Origin: Streptomyces olindensis
GTDB lineage: Bacteria > Actinomycetota > Actinomycetes > Streptomycetales > Streptomycetaceae
NCBI GenBank assembly: GCA_000696115.1
Contig: JJOH01000101.1
Coordinates: forward strand, 33,889-97,888
Direction of reading: 5' to 3'
DNA length: 64,000 nt
Below are positions 34,669 to 42,762 of the stretch, piece after piece (positions within the stretch are counted from its first letter, which is position 1; each line of letters opens with the position of its first letter). The position numbers and the translations under genes were made by a program. Under the pieces are notes generated by a model. That model searched no databases. It saw only the letters and a list, made by a program, of their open reading frames with translations, and had not been told where the DNA came from.

Positions 34669-34700
34669 AAGGGCTGACCTGTGTTACCAGGCCAGCCCTT
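34669..34700 (-). terminator. Hairpin downstream of tRNA-His
   Basis: AAGGGCTG/CAGCCCTT form a perfect 8-bp stem, extended by a partly paired inner stem. It lies 10 nt beyond the tRNA-His 3' end on the minus strand and is likely its terminator. Confidence 0.75.
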
Positions 34701-34710
34701 GATCATTCAG

Positions 34711-34783
34711 GGTGAGTGACGGGACTCGAACCCGCGGCATCCTGGACCACAACCAGGTGCTCTACCAGCTGAGCTACACCCAC
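34711..34783 (-). tRNA. tRNA-His (anticodon GUG)
   Basis: On the minus strand the acceptor stem is GTGGGTG/CACTCAC with discriminator C, the anticodon stem-loop is CCTGG-TTGTGGT-CCAGG and the T arm contains GGTTCGAGTCC. An extra G is encoded at position -1 (base 34784), as expected for bacterial tRNA-His. CCA is not encoded. The decayed WYL-regulator sequence runs up to its 3' side. Confidence 0.97.
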
Positions 34784-34898
34784 CATGACCGGCTTGGAGA
34801 TCAGTGATGTCCCCGACCGGCCGAGAAAAAGTGTACAGGGTCCGAAGGGGTGCTCGCGCACGGCTTTCGCGGCGCCCCTCGACGGGCCCCCGTCCCGC

Positions 34899-35501
34899 CT
34901 ACTCGGCAGGCAGGACGTGCTTCGCGGCGATCGCCTTCGCGGTGTCCGAGTCGGGCCCGGGCTGCGGGACGAAGAGGGCCTCGCGGTAGTAGCGCAGCTC
35001 GGCGATGGATTCGCGGATGTCGGCGAGCGCGCGGTGGTTGCCGTTCTTCTGCGGGCTGTTGAAGTAGGCCCGGGGGTACCAGCGGCGGGCCAGCTCCTTG
35101 ATCGACGACACGTCGACGATCCGGTAGTGGAGGTAGTCCTCCAGGGTCGGCATGTCACGCAGCAGGAAGCCGCGGTCCGTGCCGACGGAGTTGCCGCACA
35201 GCGGGGCCTTGCCCGGCTCCTTGACGAACTCCCTCACGTACGTCAGGACCTGCTCCTCGGCGTCCTTCAGCGTCGTGCCGTTCTCCAGTTCGGCGAGGAG
35301 TCCGGACGCGGTGTGCATCTGACGCACCACCTCCGGCATCGTCTCCAGCGCCCGCTCCGGCGGCCGGATGACGATGTCCACGCCGTCGCCGAGCACGTTC
35401 AGCTCGGAGTCGGTGACGAGGGCGGCCACCTCGATGAGCGCGTCGTCCGACAGCGAGAGGCCGGTCATCTCGCAGTCGATCCACACCATGCGATCGTTCA
35501 T
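34899..35501 (-). CDS. orn: Oligoribonuclease
   Basis: A 200-aa DEDDh-family 3'-5' exoribonuclease starting at 35501. Exo motifs: WIDCEMTGL (Asp9, Glu11), GNSVGTDRGFL with the motif II aspartate, and NHRALADI with the catalytic His and last Asp. It degrades 2-5-nt RNA and pGpG, completing c-di-GMP turnover, and in streptomycetes its loss delays development. It lies downstream of adpA on the same strand, 173 bp after it, an arrangement conserved across Streptomyces. Confidence 0.97.
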   Translation of the reverse strand: MNDRMVWIDCEMTGLSLSDDALIEVAALVTDSELNVLGDGVDIVIRPPERALETMPEVVRQMHTASGLLAELENGTTLKDAEEQVLTYVREFVKEPGKAPLCGNSVGTDRGFLLRDMPTLEDYLHYRIVDVSSIKELARRWYPRAYFNSPQKNGNHRALADIRESIAELRYYREALFVPQPGPDSDTAKAIAAKHVLPAE

Positions 35502-35674
35502 GTGTCTAACCTTACGGCGTCGCTCCGCGGGTCGGCCGTGCGTGCGGGTGCGGTTGTTCGCCCTCGCCGGACGGGCCAGAGGTGGCCGAGCGCCGCTGTC
35601 GGCCGCTGGTGTCGTGCCCGAACGCCGGGCGGACCGAGTGGTCAGGTCGGTCCGCCCGGCGGTTCGAGGTCACG

Positions 35675-36922
35675 TCATGTTCCGCTGCGCTGTCCCGGCA
35701 GGCTCGCCGACAGGGCCGGGGACGGCCCGGCCGCGCTCGCCGCCGCCGCACGGCGGGACTGGAGCGGGACGGGGTGCTCAGGGTGCAGCGGGGCCGGCGC
35801 CTGGCCGGGATGCCCCGGGTGGCCGCTGTGACCCAGGTGGCCCGACGCGCCGCCGGAGCCGGGGCCGCCCTGGCCACCGTCGGTGTCCTGCGGCCGCTCG
35901 CCCTGCGGGCGCCGGGCGCGGTACGCCGCCCGGTACGCGGCCGGGGACGAGCCGAGCTGACGGCGGAAGTGGCCGCGCAGAGCCACCGGTGAGCGGAAGC
36001 CGCAGCGGCCCGCCACCTCGTCCACCGAATAGTCCGATGTCTCCAGCAGGCGCTGCGCCTGGAGCACCCGCTGCGTGATCAGCCACTGCAGCGGAGCGCT
36101 CCCGGTCAGCGAGCGGAAGCGGCGGTCGAACGTACGCCGGCTCATGTACGCGCGTGCCGCCAGCGTCTCCACGTCGAACTGTTCGTGGAGGTGCTCCAGC
36201 GCCCAGGCGACGACCTCGGCGAGCGGGTCGGCGCCGATCTCCTCGGGTAAAGACCTGTCGAGGTAGCGCTCCTGCCCGCCGGACCGGCGCGGCGGGACCA
36301 CCAGGCGGCGGGCCAGGGCTCCGGCCGCCTCGTTGCCGTGGTCCGTCCGCACGATGTGGAGACAGAGATCGATTCCGGCCGCCGTGCCCGCCGATGTGAG
36401 CACGTCGCCGTCGTCCACGAAGAGTTCCCGTGGATCGACGTGCACCGACGGATAGCGCTTGGCCAGTGTCGGCGCGTACATCCAGTGTGTCGTCGCGGGG
36501 CGGCCGTCCAGCAGGCCCGCCGCCGCGAGGACGAAGGCGCCGGTGCACAGCCCGACGATGCGGGCGCCCTCCTCGTGGGCGCGGCGCAGCGCGTCGAGCG
36601 CCTCGTCCGGTGGCGGAGAAGTGATCGAACGCCAGGCCGGTACGACGACCGTGCCCGCGCGCGAGATCGCTTCCAGGCCATGCGGTGCGCTGAGTTCCAG
36701 GCCCCCTGTGGTCCGCAGTGGGCCGTCCTCACCGCCGCACACCAGCAGTCGGTAGCGCGGTACGCCGGCGTCCTGGCGGTCGATCCCGAACACCGACAAC
36801 GGTATGGAACTCTCGAAGATGGGGCCGCCGCTGAACAGCAGCACCGCGACGATCTCCTTGCGGCGTCGCCCGGAAAGCTTCCGGGCCGCGGCTTCCGGCG
36901 CGGCAGTGGAGTCGTGGCTCAT
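35675..36922 (-). CDS. adpA: AdpA, AraC/XylS-family central developmental regulator
   Basis: A 415-aa protein: the N-terminal GATase1/DJ-1-PfpI-like dimerisation domain (VAVLLFSGGPIFESSIPLSV, GLCTGAFVLAAAGLLDG) is followed by a two-helix-turn-helix AraC DNA-binding domain (ETLAARAYMSRRTFDRRFRS, VDEVAGRCGFRSPVALRGHF). Codon 225 in the interdomain linker (RYLDRSLPEE) is TTA (bases 36250-36248), the hallmark that makes adpA translation depend on the bldA tRNA. The C-terminal tail beyond residue ~360 is a Gly/His/Pro-rich low-complexity region with repeated GH units. AdpA controls sporulation and secondary metabolism and regulates itself; an AdpA consensus site lies upstream. Confidence 0.97.
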   Translation of the reverse strand: MSHDSTAAPEAAARKLSGRRRKEIVAVLLFSGGPIFESSIPLSVFGIDRQDAGVPRYRLLVCGGEDGPLRTTGGLELSAPHGLEAISRAGTVVVPAWRSITSPPPDEALDALRRAHEEGARIVGLCTGAFVLAAAGLLDGRPATTHWMYAPTLAKRYPSVHVDPRELFVDDGDVLTSAGTAAGIDLCLHIVRTDHGNEAAGALARRLVVPPRRSGGQERYLDRSLPEEIGADPLAEVVAWALEHLHEQFDVETLAARAYMSRRTFDRRFRSLTGSAPLQWLITQRVLQAQRLLETSDYSVDEVAGRCGFRSPVALRGHFRRQLGSSPAAYRAAYRARRPQGERPQDTDGGQGGPGSGGASGHLGHSGHPGHPGQAPAPLHPEHPVPLQSRRAAAASAAGPSPALSASLPGQRSGT

Positions 36923-37051
36923 ACTGCTAAGCCCCCCTCGGTGGTCGCGGCTCCTCGGTTGTGTCGCTCCTGCACGTTTCCCCTCGGTCCTGCACGAGTC
37001 CCCCGCCGTAGACAGTCAAGATCGAATCTACTGTGTCGCGTCACGCCGAAG

Positions 37052-37061
37052 TGGCCGGTTC
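37052..37061. promoter_or_regulatory. AdpA consensus site upstream of adpA
   Basis: TGGCCGGTTC fits the AdpA consensus TGGCSNGWWY at all ten positions, 130 bp before the adpA start. The surrounding 377-bp gap (36923-37299) contains no supported gene and is AT-richer than the flanks, consistent with a long regulatory leader. Confidence 0.6.
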
Positions 37062-37091
37062 GGCACTCGGCACATTGTCGACTTGGCAACT

Positions 37092-37101
37092 TGGCGTGAA
37101 G
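37092..37101. promoter_or_regulatory. Second AdpA-like site
   Basis: TGGCGTGAAG matches nine of ten AdpA consensus positions (last base G instead of pyrimidine) and lies 40 bp from the perfect site. Paired sites are common in AdpA-controlled promoters. Confidence 0.4.
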
Positions 37102-37299
37102 CATTCGATCACGAAGCGTTGCACTCGTGGGGCGTGCAGGGAAGTGCGCCTTGTCGCAGTGGCCAATCCACGTAGGGTGCGCAGACCCCCTGAGGCCCTT
37201 TCCGTGCAGGTCGAACGGGGGTTGGGGGGTGGTTCCGCAGGGTGATGCACAGGTGCGAGAAGTTGGCTGAAAAGCAGCGTGCGTGTGCGCGGAAACCGG

Positions 37300-37632
37300 T
37301 CAGCCGACCGGTGTATCTCCGCCGGTGTGTCGTCCGCCACGGTGCGACCCCGTTCCGGTGCGGTGGTGCCTGCCCCGGTGGGGCGCCCGGTCCTCGGCCG
37401 CGAGGCGGACCGCGCCGCGCTCGGACTGGCGCAGCAGGACCCGGCAGGCGGCCGTGACGGCGGCGAGCCCGAGGGCCGTGCCCGCGGCGCCGGCGAGGGA
37501 GGTGCCGTAGCCGAGGAGCACGACCGGGACGAGCAGGCAGCTGAAGGCCGCCCAGCGGACCACGTCCGTCGCGGTGTCCCGCGGCGGCGGGGTCGCGCGG
37601 TCCGCCTCCGGGGCGGGGCGAGGTCCGGACAT
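37300..37632 (-). CDS. Small conserved membrane protein upstream of adpA
   Basis: A 110-aa protein with a charged Pro-rich N-terminus, two likely membrane helices (about residues 24-61, WAAFSCLLVPVVLLGYGTSL then LAGAAGTALGLAAVTAACRV) and an Arg/His/Gly-rich C-terminal tail. It is encoded in the same direction as adpA and 377 bp before it. A gene of this kind at this place is usual in Streptomyces. No function is known to me; membrane topology is prediction by eye. Confidence 0.7.
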   Translation of the reverse strand: MSGPRPAPEADRATPPPRDTATDVVRWAAFSCLLVPVVLLGYGTSLAGAAGTALGLAAVTAACRVLLRQSERGAVRLAAEDRAPHRGRHHRTGTGSHRGGRHTGGDTPVG

Positions 37633-37964
37633 GCGTGCTCCCTGTGGCGTGACTCACGGGGTTCAACGCGTGGCCGGGACGTCGGTCACTGGCCGACCGG
37701 ATCACCCCCACGGGTAAGTGAATCCTGTGCAAACCGCCTGTACAGCGCAGCAACCATTGCGTTACGGGCGTCGCCTCGTGCATGCTCCCTGGAACCCGCA
37801 CGCACGGCGGGCGGGATCTGGGCTAAGGAGGCGTGCCGCCGTACCCTTGGGGGTATGGGGTTGGGAAGACCATTCCCGGACACAGCTCTGCCGCTCACTG
37901 CTGCACTCGTCAGCGAGCCCCGCTCGCGGGCCCACCCATAAAGGATCACAACGCCGAGACAGCC

Positions 37965-38492
37965 ATGGCCGGTCACGAATTCTTCGAACCCGCGGACCGC
38001 AAGCGGCCCGTCGCCGATCCCACGGCGGCCGAGCCCCTGGCGGCGGAAGAGCCACGCCATTCCTGCGACCCCGCCTTCAAGCACGGGGTCGTCGTCGGCT
38101 TCGACGGCTCCACGTCCAGCGAGCGCGCCCTGGCGTACGCGATCGGCATGGCCCATCGCTCCGGGTCGGGCCTGATCATCGTCCACGTGGCCAACCGGCT
38201 GCCGACCACGGTGTGGGCCGGCTGCGAGCCGCCCGTGTTCGTGGACGTGCCGGACCACCGCACCGAGGTGCTCGGTCTGGAGCTGGCCTGTGCGGACTAC
38301 CTCGCCGAGGTGCCCTGGATCCTGGTCGAGCGCGGTGGCGACATCTGCCACGAACTCGAAGAGGTCGGCCGGGAGTACGAGGCCGACGCGATCGTCGTCG
38401 GGTCGACGCACGGCATCGTGGGCCGGATCTTCGGCTCCGTCGCCGGGCGGCTCGCCAAGCGGGCGCAGCGGCCCGTGGTCGTCATTCCCTGA
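37965..38492 (+). CDS. Universal stress protein (UspA family)
   Basis: ATG 37965 (MAGHEFFEP) is preferred to the longer frame from 37833. The 175-aa product is a single UspA domain with HGVVVGFDGSTSSERALAYA at the start and the ATP-binding motif VVGSTHGIVGRIFGSVAGRL (G-x2-G-x9-GS) near the C-terminus. Such proteins bind ATP and respond to starvation or redox stress. It is monocistronic, followed by the YaaH-like transporter. The gap 37633-37964 should contain promoters for both it and the divergent membrane gene; no specific site was recognised. Confidence 0.93.
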   Translation: MAGHEFFEPADRKRPVADPTAAEPLAAEEPRHSCDPAFKHGVVVGFDGSTSSERALAYAIGMAHRSGSGLIIVHVANRLPTTVWAGCEPPVFVDVPDHRTEVLGLELACADYLAEVPWILVERGGDICHELEEVGREYEADAIVVGSTHGIVGRIFGSVAGRLAKRAQRPVVVIP

Positions 38493-38644
38493 CGGGTCCT
38501 GACAGCCAGTCCCTGAAGGACAGTCAACTTCCTTCCTCTTCTTTCGTGTACGCGTAAATCTACTCGCGCGTAGAGGTGTTTGTGCCCTTGTGAAGGGCAT
38601 ATACGGGACACCGCACAACTGCACATGCACGAAGGGAGCCCGCC

Positions 38645-39205
38645 GTGGACAAAGACGTCTCCGCGGGAAGCGGAATCACGACCGTGGTCGGTCGACTCGC
38701 CCTCGCCCTCACCCTGTTGGCCTTCGGCCTGGGGCATACCGCTGTGATCGACGGCGTGACAGCCGCTGACGCCGTGTCCATCGCCCAGTACGTGGGCGGC
38801 ATCGCGCTCTTCGTCGCCGGGCTGGTGGCCCTGCGGGAGGGTGACTTCGCCGGCGGTACGGCGTTCTCCGTGCTCGGCGCGCTGTGGTTCACCTGGGCCG
38901 TGACCGAGGGCGCGGGCGGCAACGAGGCAGGGCTGTTCCTGCTGTTGTTCGCCCTCGTGGCGCTGTCGCTCACGCTGGCCGGTGGGGACCAGCTCGGTCA
39001 GGTGATGTACGGGCTGTTCTTCGTCGCCCTGCTGCTCATGGCGATCGCCGAGTTCGCCGGCAACGACGGGCTCACCAAGGTGGGTGGCTGGTTCGCTGTC
39101 GCCGGGGGTGCGGTGGCGTGGTACGCCGCGACGGCGGCGCTGGCGCACTGGCCGACCGTTCTTCCGAGGCGTGCTGCCGGCCGGGGGGTGACGGCCACCG
39201 GCTGA
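38645..39205 (+). CDS. GPR1/FUN34/YaaH-like membrane transporter
   Basis: GTG 38645 follows AAGGGAG. The 186-aa protein consists of six membrane helices with the family pattern LTLLAFGLGH, AQYVGGIALFVAGLVALREG and GGTAFSVLGALWFTWAVTEG. The family carries acetate, succinate or ammonium, and small streptomycete members probably move acetate (inference). Transcription ends at the strong hairpin 39249-39297. Confidence 0.88.
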   Translation: MDKDVSAGSGITTVVGRLALALTLLAFGLGHTAVIDGVTAADAVSIAQYVGGIALFVAGLVALREGDFAGGTAFSVLGALWFTWAVTEGAGGNEAGLFLLLFALVALSLTLAGGDQLGQVMYGLFFVALLLMAIAEFAGNDGLTKVGGWFAVAGGAVAWYAATAALAHWPTVLPRRAAGRGVTATG

Positions 39206-39248
39206 AATGGCAGCCGACGCCGGGGTATTGGGCGGCCCCGGCGTAGAA

Positions 39249-39297
39249 ACGGACCCCCTGTGCTTGGTGGCAGCACGTGGGGGTCCGTCCTCTTTTT
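39249..39297 (+). terminator. Strong rho-independent terminator
   Basis: ACGGACCCCC pairs with GGGGGTCCGT (10 bp), reinforced by an inner GTGC/GCAC stem, and is followed by CCTCTTTTT. It ends the YaaH-like gene and sits between it and the convergent glmS. Confidence 0.92.
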
Positions 39298-39376
39298 GCG
39301 CCTGAACCGGCGCCGCTCTCGCGGACGTGGTTGCTCGCCGCGGGGGTTCCTCAAGCGTCGCTTCGGTGGTCAGGCC

Positions 39377-41194
39377 TTACTCCACCGTCACCGACTTGGC
39401 CAGGTTCCTCGGCTTGTCGATGTCGCGGCCGAGCGCCAACGCCGTGTGGTAGGCGAGGAGCTGGAGCGGGATGCCCATCAGGATCGGGTCGAGTTCGTCC
39501 TCGTTCTTCGGGACGACGATCGTGTCGTCGGCCTTCTCCTGGTGCTGGTGGGCCACCGCGAGGATCCTGCCGCTGCGGGCCTTGATCTCCTCCATGGCAG
39601 CGCGGTTCTTCTCCAGGAGGTCGTCGTCGGGGACGATCGCGACCGTGGGGAGGGCCGGCTCGATGAGGGCCAGGGGGCCGTGCTTGAGCTCGGAGGCCGG
39701 GTAGGCCTCGGCGTGGATGTAGGAGACCTCCTTGAGCTTCAGGGAGGCCTCGCGGGCCACCGGGTAGCCCCGGACGCGGCCGATGAAGAGCATCGAGCGG
39801 GCCTCGGCGAACTGCAGGGCCAGCTTCTTGACGTCCTCCTCGTGCTCCATGATCTCGGCGATCTGCGCGGGGAGCTTGCGCAGGCCCTCGATGATGCGCT
39901 TGCCGTCGCGGACCGACAGGTCGCGGGTGCGGCCGAGGTGCAGGGCGAGCAGGGCGAAGGCGACCGTGGTGTTGGTGAAGCACTTGGTGGAGACCACGCA
40001 GACCTCCGGCCCGGCGTGCACGTAGATGCCGCCGTCGGCCTCGCGGGCGATCGCCGAGCCGACCACGTTCACCACGCCCAGGACGCGGGCGCCCTTGCGC
40101 TTCAGCTCCTGCACGGCGGCGAGGACGTCGTAGGTCTCACCGGACTGGGAGACGGCGACGTAGAGGGTGTCGGGGTCGACGACCGCGTTGCGGTAGCGGA
40201 ACTCCGAGGCCGGCTCGGCGTCGGCGGGGATGCGGGCCAGCTCCTCGATCATCTGGGCGCCGATCATGCCCGCGTGGTACGAGGTGCCGCAGCCGAGGAT
40301 CTTCACGCGGCGGATCCGCCGGGCCTCGCGGGCGTCCAGGTTCAGGCCGCCGAGGTGCACGGTGGAGAAGCGGTCGTCGATGCGGCCGCGCAGCACGCGG
40401 TCCACGGCGTCGGCCTGCTCGTGGATCTCCTTGTGCATGTAGGTGTCGTGGCCGCCCATGTCGTAGGAGGCGGCCTCCCACTCGACCGTGGTGGGCTCGG
40501 CCGTGGTGCGGGTGCCCTCCGTGGTGTAGGTGCGGAAGTCGTCGGCCTTGAGGGTGGCCATCTCGCCGTCGTCCAGCGTGACGATCTGGCGGGTGTGGGT
40601 GACCAGCGCGGCGATGTCCGAGGCGACGAACATCTCCTTCTCGCCGATGCCGAGGACGACCGGGGAGCCGTTGCGGGCGACCACGATCCGGTCGGGGAAG
40701 TCGGCGTGCATGACGGCGATGCCGTACGTGCCCTCGATGAGCCGGAGGGTCTCGCGGACCTTGTCCTCCAGCTTGGTGGCCTGGGAGCGGGCGATGAGGT
40801 GGGTGAGGACCTCGGTGTCCGTCTCGGAGAGGAACTCGACGCCGTCCGCCTCCAGCTTGCGGCGCAGGTCGGAGGCGTTGTCGATGATGCCGTTGTGGAC
40901 GACGGCGACCTTGCCCTCGGCGTCCAGGTGCGGGTGGGCGTTCACGTCGGAGGGGGCGCCGTGGGTGGCCCAGCGGGTGTGGGCGATGCCGGTGGTGCCC
41001 TTGAAGCGGGCCGGGACCTTGGCCTCCAGGTCGCGGACGCGGCCCTTGGCCTTGACCATCTTCAGGCCGGAGGTCTTCGGGGACGTGACGACGATGCCCG
41101 CGGAGTCGTACCCGCGGTACTCCAGGCGCTGCAGGCCCTCCAGGAGCAGGGGGGCGACGTCACGCTTCCCGATGTAACCGACGATTCCGCACAT
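39377..41194 (-). CDS. glmS: Glutamine-fructose-6-phosphate aminotransferase (isomerising)
   Basis: A 605-aa enzyme with an N-terminal class II glutamine amidotransferase domain (catalytic Cys2 in MCGIVGYIG, then RLEYRGYDSAGIVV) and two SIS domains (ILGCGTSYHAGMIGAQMIEE; SQSGETYDVLAA; the C-terminal end DIDKPRNLAKSVTVE). It makes glucosamine-6-phosphate, the first step toward UDP-GlcNAc for peptidoglycan. Streptomycetes often carry two glmS genes, and by position this one would be the second. No glmS ribozyme is expected or seen. A small conserved gene lies 12 bp upstream in the same operon. Confidence 0.97.
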   Translation of the reverse strand: MCGIVGYIGKRDVAPLLLEGLQRLEYRGYDSAGIVVTSPKTSGLKMVKAKGRVRDLEAKVPARFKGTTGIAHTRWATHGAPSDVNAHPHLDAEGKVAVVHNGIIDNASDLRRKLEADGVEFLSETDTEVLTHLIARSQATKLEDKVRETLRLIEGTYGIAVMHADFPDRIVVARNGSPVVLGIGEKEMFVASDIAALVTHTRQIVTLDDGEMATLKADDFRTYTTEGTRTTAEPTTVEWEAASYDMGGHDTYMHKEIHEQADAVDRVLRGRIDDRFSTVHLGGLNLDAREARRIRRVKILGCGTSYHAGMIGAQMIEELARIPADAEPASEFRYRNAVVDPDTLYVAVSQSGETYDVLAAVQELKRKGARVLGVVNVVGSAIAREADGGIYVHAGPEVCVVSTKCFTNTTVAFALLALHLGRTRDLSVRDGKRIIEGLRKLPAQIAEIMEHEEDVKKLALQFAEARSMLFIGRVRGYPVAREASLKLKEVSYIHAEAYPASELKHGPLALIEPALPTVAIVPDDDLLEKNRAAMEEIKARSGRILAVAHQHQEKADDTIVVPKNEDELDPILMGIPLQLLAYHTALALGRDIDKPRNLAKSVTVE

Positions 41195-41206
41195 GTATAC
41201 GTATTC

Positions 41207-41464
41207 CTAGCCGTAGACGATGCGCCGCAGCTGCCGGAGTGAGAGTTCCGGCGGTGCCACCGCGCGATACTTGAGGTCCGCCTCGATCCGCTCGAAGATC
41301 GCCGCGTTCACCAGGCCCTGGGCCTGGAGCTCGCGGTGGCGGCGACGGACGTACTCCTCGGTCGTCTCGTCGAAGTAGGCGAGCACGTCCTGGATCACGC
41401 GCAGCGCCTCGCCTCTACTGAGGGGCGTGGACCGCGTCAGATGATCTACGAGTTCGTCGTGCAC
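41207..41464 (-). CDS. Conserved 85-aa hypothetical protein upstream of glmS
   Basis: GTG 41464 starts an all-helical, charged 85-residue protein (LSRGEALRVIQDVLAYFDET, EYVRRRHRELQAQGLVNAAI, ELSLRQLRRIVYG). It ends 12 bp before glmS, so the two are probably co-transcribed. No signal peptide or known motif. The region 41465-41800 upstream has no intact gene, only the phosphoesterase relic. Confidence 0.8.
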   Translation of the reverse strand: MHDELVDHLTRSTPLSRGEALRVIQDVLAYFDETTEEYVRRRHRELQAQGLVNAAIFERIEADLKYRAVAPPELSLRQLRRIVYG

Positions 41465-41642
41465 TCGCTAGATCCTGGGGCACCGGCGGCGCTTTCGCAA
41501 GAATTCTGCCCGGTTTCGGGCAGGAGTCTGTGGAAAGCCGACCGACATCCCGTTGCCCGAGGCGTCGATTTTTTGGACGCGATGGACATTCCTGGTAGGG
41601 GCGCACCCGGTTCTCCCGGCGCACCATGATCAGAGACGGTGC

Positions 41643-41768
41643 CGTTACGTCGCCGTCAAGCTCGGCCAGAACCCCGTCTTCCACCTGCACGCCGGTGACA
41701 TCGCCTACGGCGACCCGGCCGGCCAGGTCAAGACCTCCGACACCGGCTTCGACTCGCGCGGCCGGTAA
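41643..41768 (+). pseudogene. Relic of a calcineurin-like metallophosphoesterase
   Basis: About 41 residues (RYVAVKLGQNPVFHLHAGDI to TGFDSRGR) match the metal-binding core of purple-acid-phosphatase/PhoD-type enzymes, including HAGDIAYGDP, where the Asp residues would ligate metal. The similarity starts and ends without the rest of the ~500-aa enzyme, and the 5' part of the same frame is unrelated. It is a decayed fragment within the 336-bp gap between the glmS operon and the DUF4429 gene. Confidence 0.6.
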
Positions 41769-41800
41769 CGCCCCCGGGCCGTTGCCTCAGCCTCGGGCCG

Positions 41801-42682
41801 TCACATCCGCTTGAGGACCGCCTGTTTGGCCGCCGTGAACTCGTCGTCCGTCAGCACGCCCGTGCGGTGCAGTTCACCGAGCTCGCGCAGGCGGCGCAGC
41901 AGGGCGTCGTGGTCGTCCTCGGCGGGCGCGACCGGAGGGGAAGGCAGTTCCGGTCGCGCCTCCCGCACCTCGGCGGCGGCCTGGGCCGGGTGCGGAAGCC
42001 TGGCCTGGACCGCCGCCGCGACCAGTGCCATCAGCGGGTCCTTCTTGAAGCCCCACAGCTCCACGGCGTTGGGGTCGTACTTGGGCGGGGTCTTGGTGGG
42101 GGCGTTGCGCACGACGAAGCGGAGGTGGCCGTTCTCCAGGCCGGCCGCCGGGTGCCACTCCACGCCCGTGATGTCGCCGAGCGCGAGCGTGCGGGGGCCG
42201 GCGGCGGCCTTGGCGTCCTCCGTCTTCCAGTTCCACTCCAGGCGTATGCGCTCGCCGTCGAAGCTCGCGGTGCCGTCGCCGGCGGAGACCGAGAGCGGCA
42301 CGGACGGTCCCGGCAGCAGGTACTCGGTCACCGGGTCCGTCGGCACCTGGTCGAGCAGCAGCGCGTTGCGGACTTCGTCCGTGAAGTACTCGGCGACCCC
42401 GTATCGGTCGGACTCGACGATCAGCTGGTACGGGTCGTGGGGCTCGGTGAGCCGCCCGCCGGTCGCGTGCAGCAGGGGATCGGCGCCGTCCCGCAGGCGC
42501 AGCCGCAGCCTGCCGCTCTTCTTGCCCTGCTCGAACGAGACCCCCGCCAACGCCCCCAGCGGGACGACCAGTTCACCCAGCTCTCTGCGCAGCAGGCTGA
42601 CGTTCTTGTCCCGCCCGGGGGTCAGCCGCAGGGCGTCGCCGTCGAAGATCCACGAGCCGTCCTTCTGGATGATTTCCGCCAT
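41801..42682 (-). CDS. DUF4429 protein with C-terminal SHOCT domain
   Basis: A 293-aa soluble protein with two related ~100-residue DUF4429 units (WIFDGDALRLTPGRDKNVSL and TASFDGERIRLEWNWKTED mark the starts). It ends in a short C-terminal oligomerisation domain, LLRRLRELGELHRTGVLTDD...FTAAKQAVLKRM (SHOCT). Proteins of this build are common in actinobacteria; the SHOCT end is thought to mediate assembly at membranes or on partner proteins. No catalytic residues are known. It is divergent from the hexosaminidase gene and shares its regulatory gap. Confidence 0.9.
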   Translation of the reverse strand: MAEIIQKDGSWIFDGDALRLTPGRDKNVSLLRRELGELVVPLGALAGVSFEQGKKSGRLRLRLRDGADPLLHATGGRLTEPHDPYQLIVESDRYGVAEYFTDEVRNALLLDQVPTDPVTEYLLPGPSVPLSVSAGDGTASFDGERIRLEWNWKTEDAKAAAGPRTLALGDITGVEWHPAAGLENGHLRFVVRNAPTKTPPKYDPNAVELWGFKKDPLMALVAAAVQARLPHPAQAAAEVREARPELPSPPVAPAEDDHDALLRRLRELGELHRTGVLTDDEFTAAKQAVLKRM

Positions 42683-42713
42683 GGGGTGGATTGTTCCATC
42701 AGTCTCCCGGGAT

Positions 42714-42729
42714 AGTGGTCCAGACCTCT
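42714..42729. promoter_or_regulatory. DasR-responsive element (dre) before hexosaminidase
   Basis: AGTGGTCCAGACCTCT agrees with the DasR consensus A(C/G)TGGTCTAGACCA(C/G)T at 14 of 16 positions and is roughly palindromic. It is 34 bp upstream of the hexosaminidase start, in the 80-bp divergent gap, so it could also affect the DUF4429 gene. DasR, the GlcNAc-responsive GntR repressor, is encoded elsewhere. Confidence 0.75.
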
Positions 42730-42762
42730 TGGAGCTCCACGGCTCACGGAAGGGACGGTTTT

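Noticed and set aside
39249..41194. glmS ribozyme or riboswitch
   Set aside because: glmS ribozymes occur in Firmicutes-type leaders; the upstream gap here is 12 bp between two CDSs, leaving no room.
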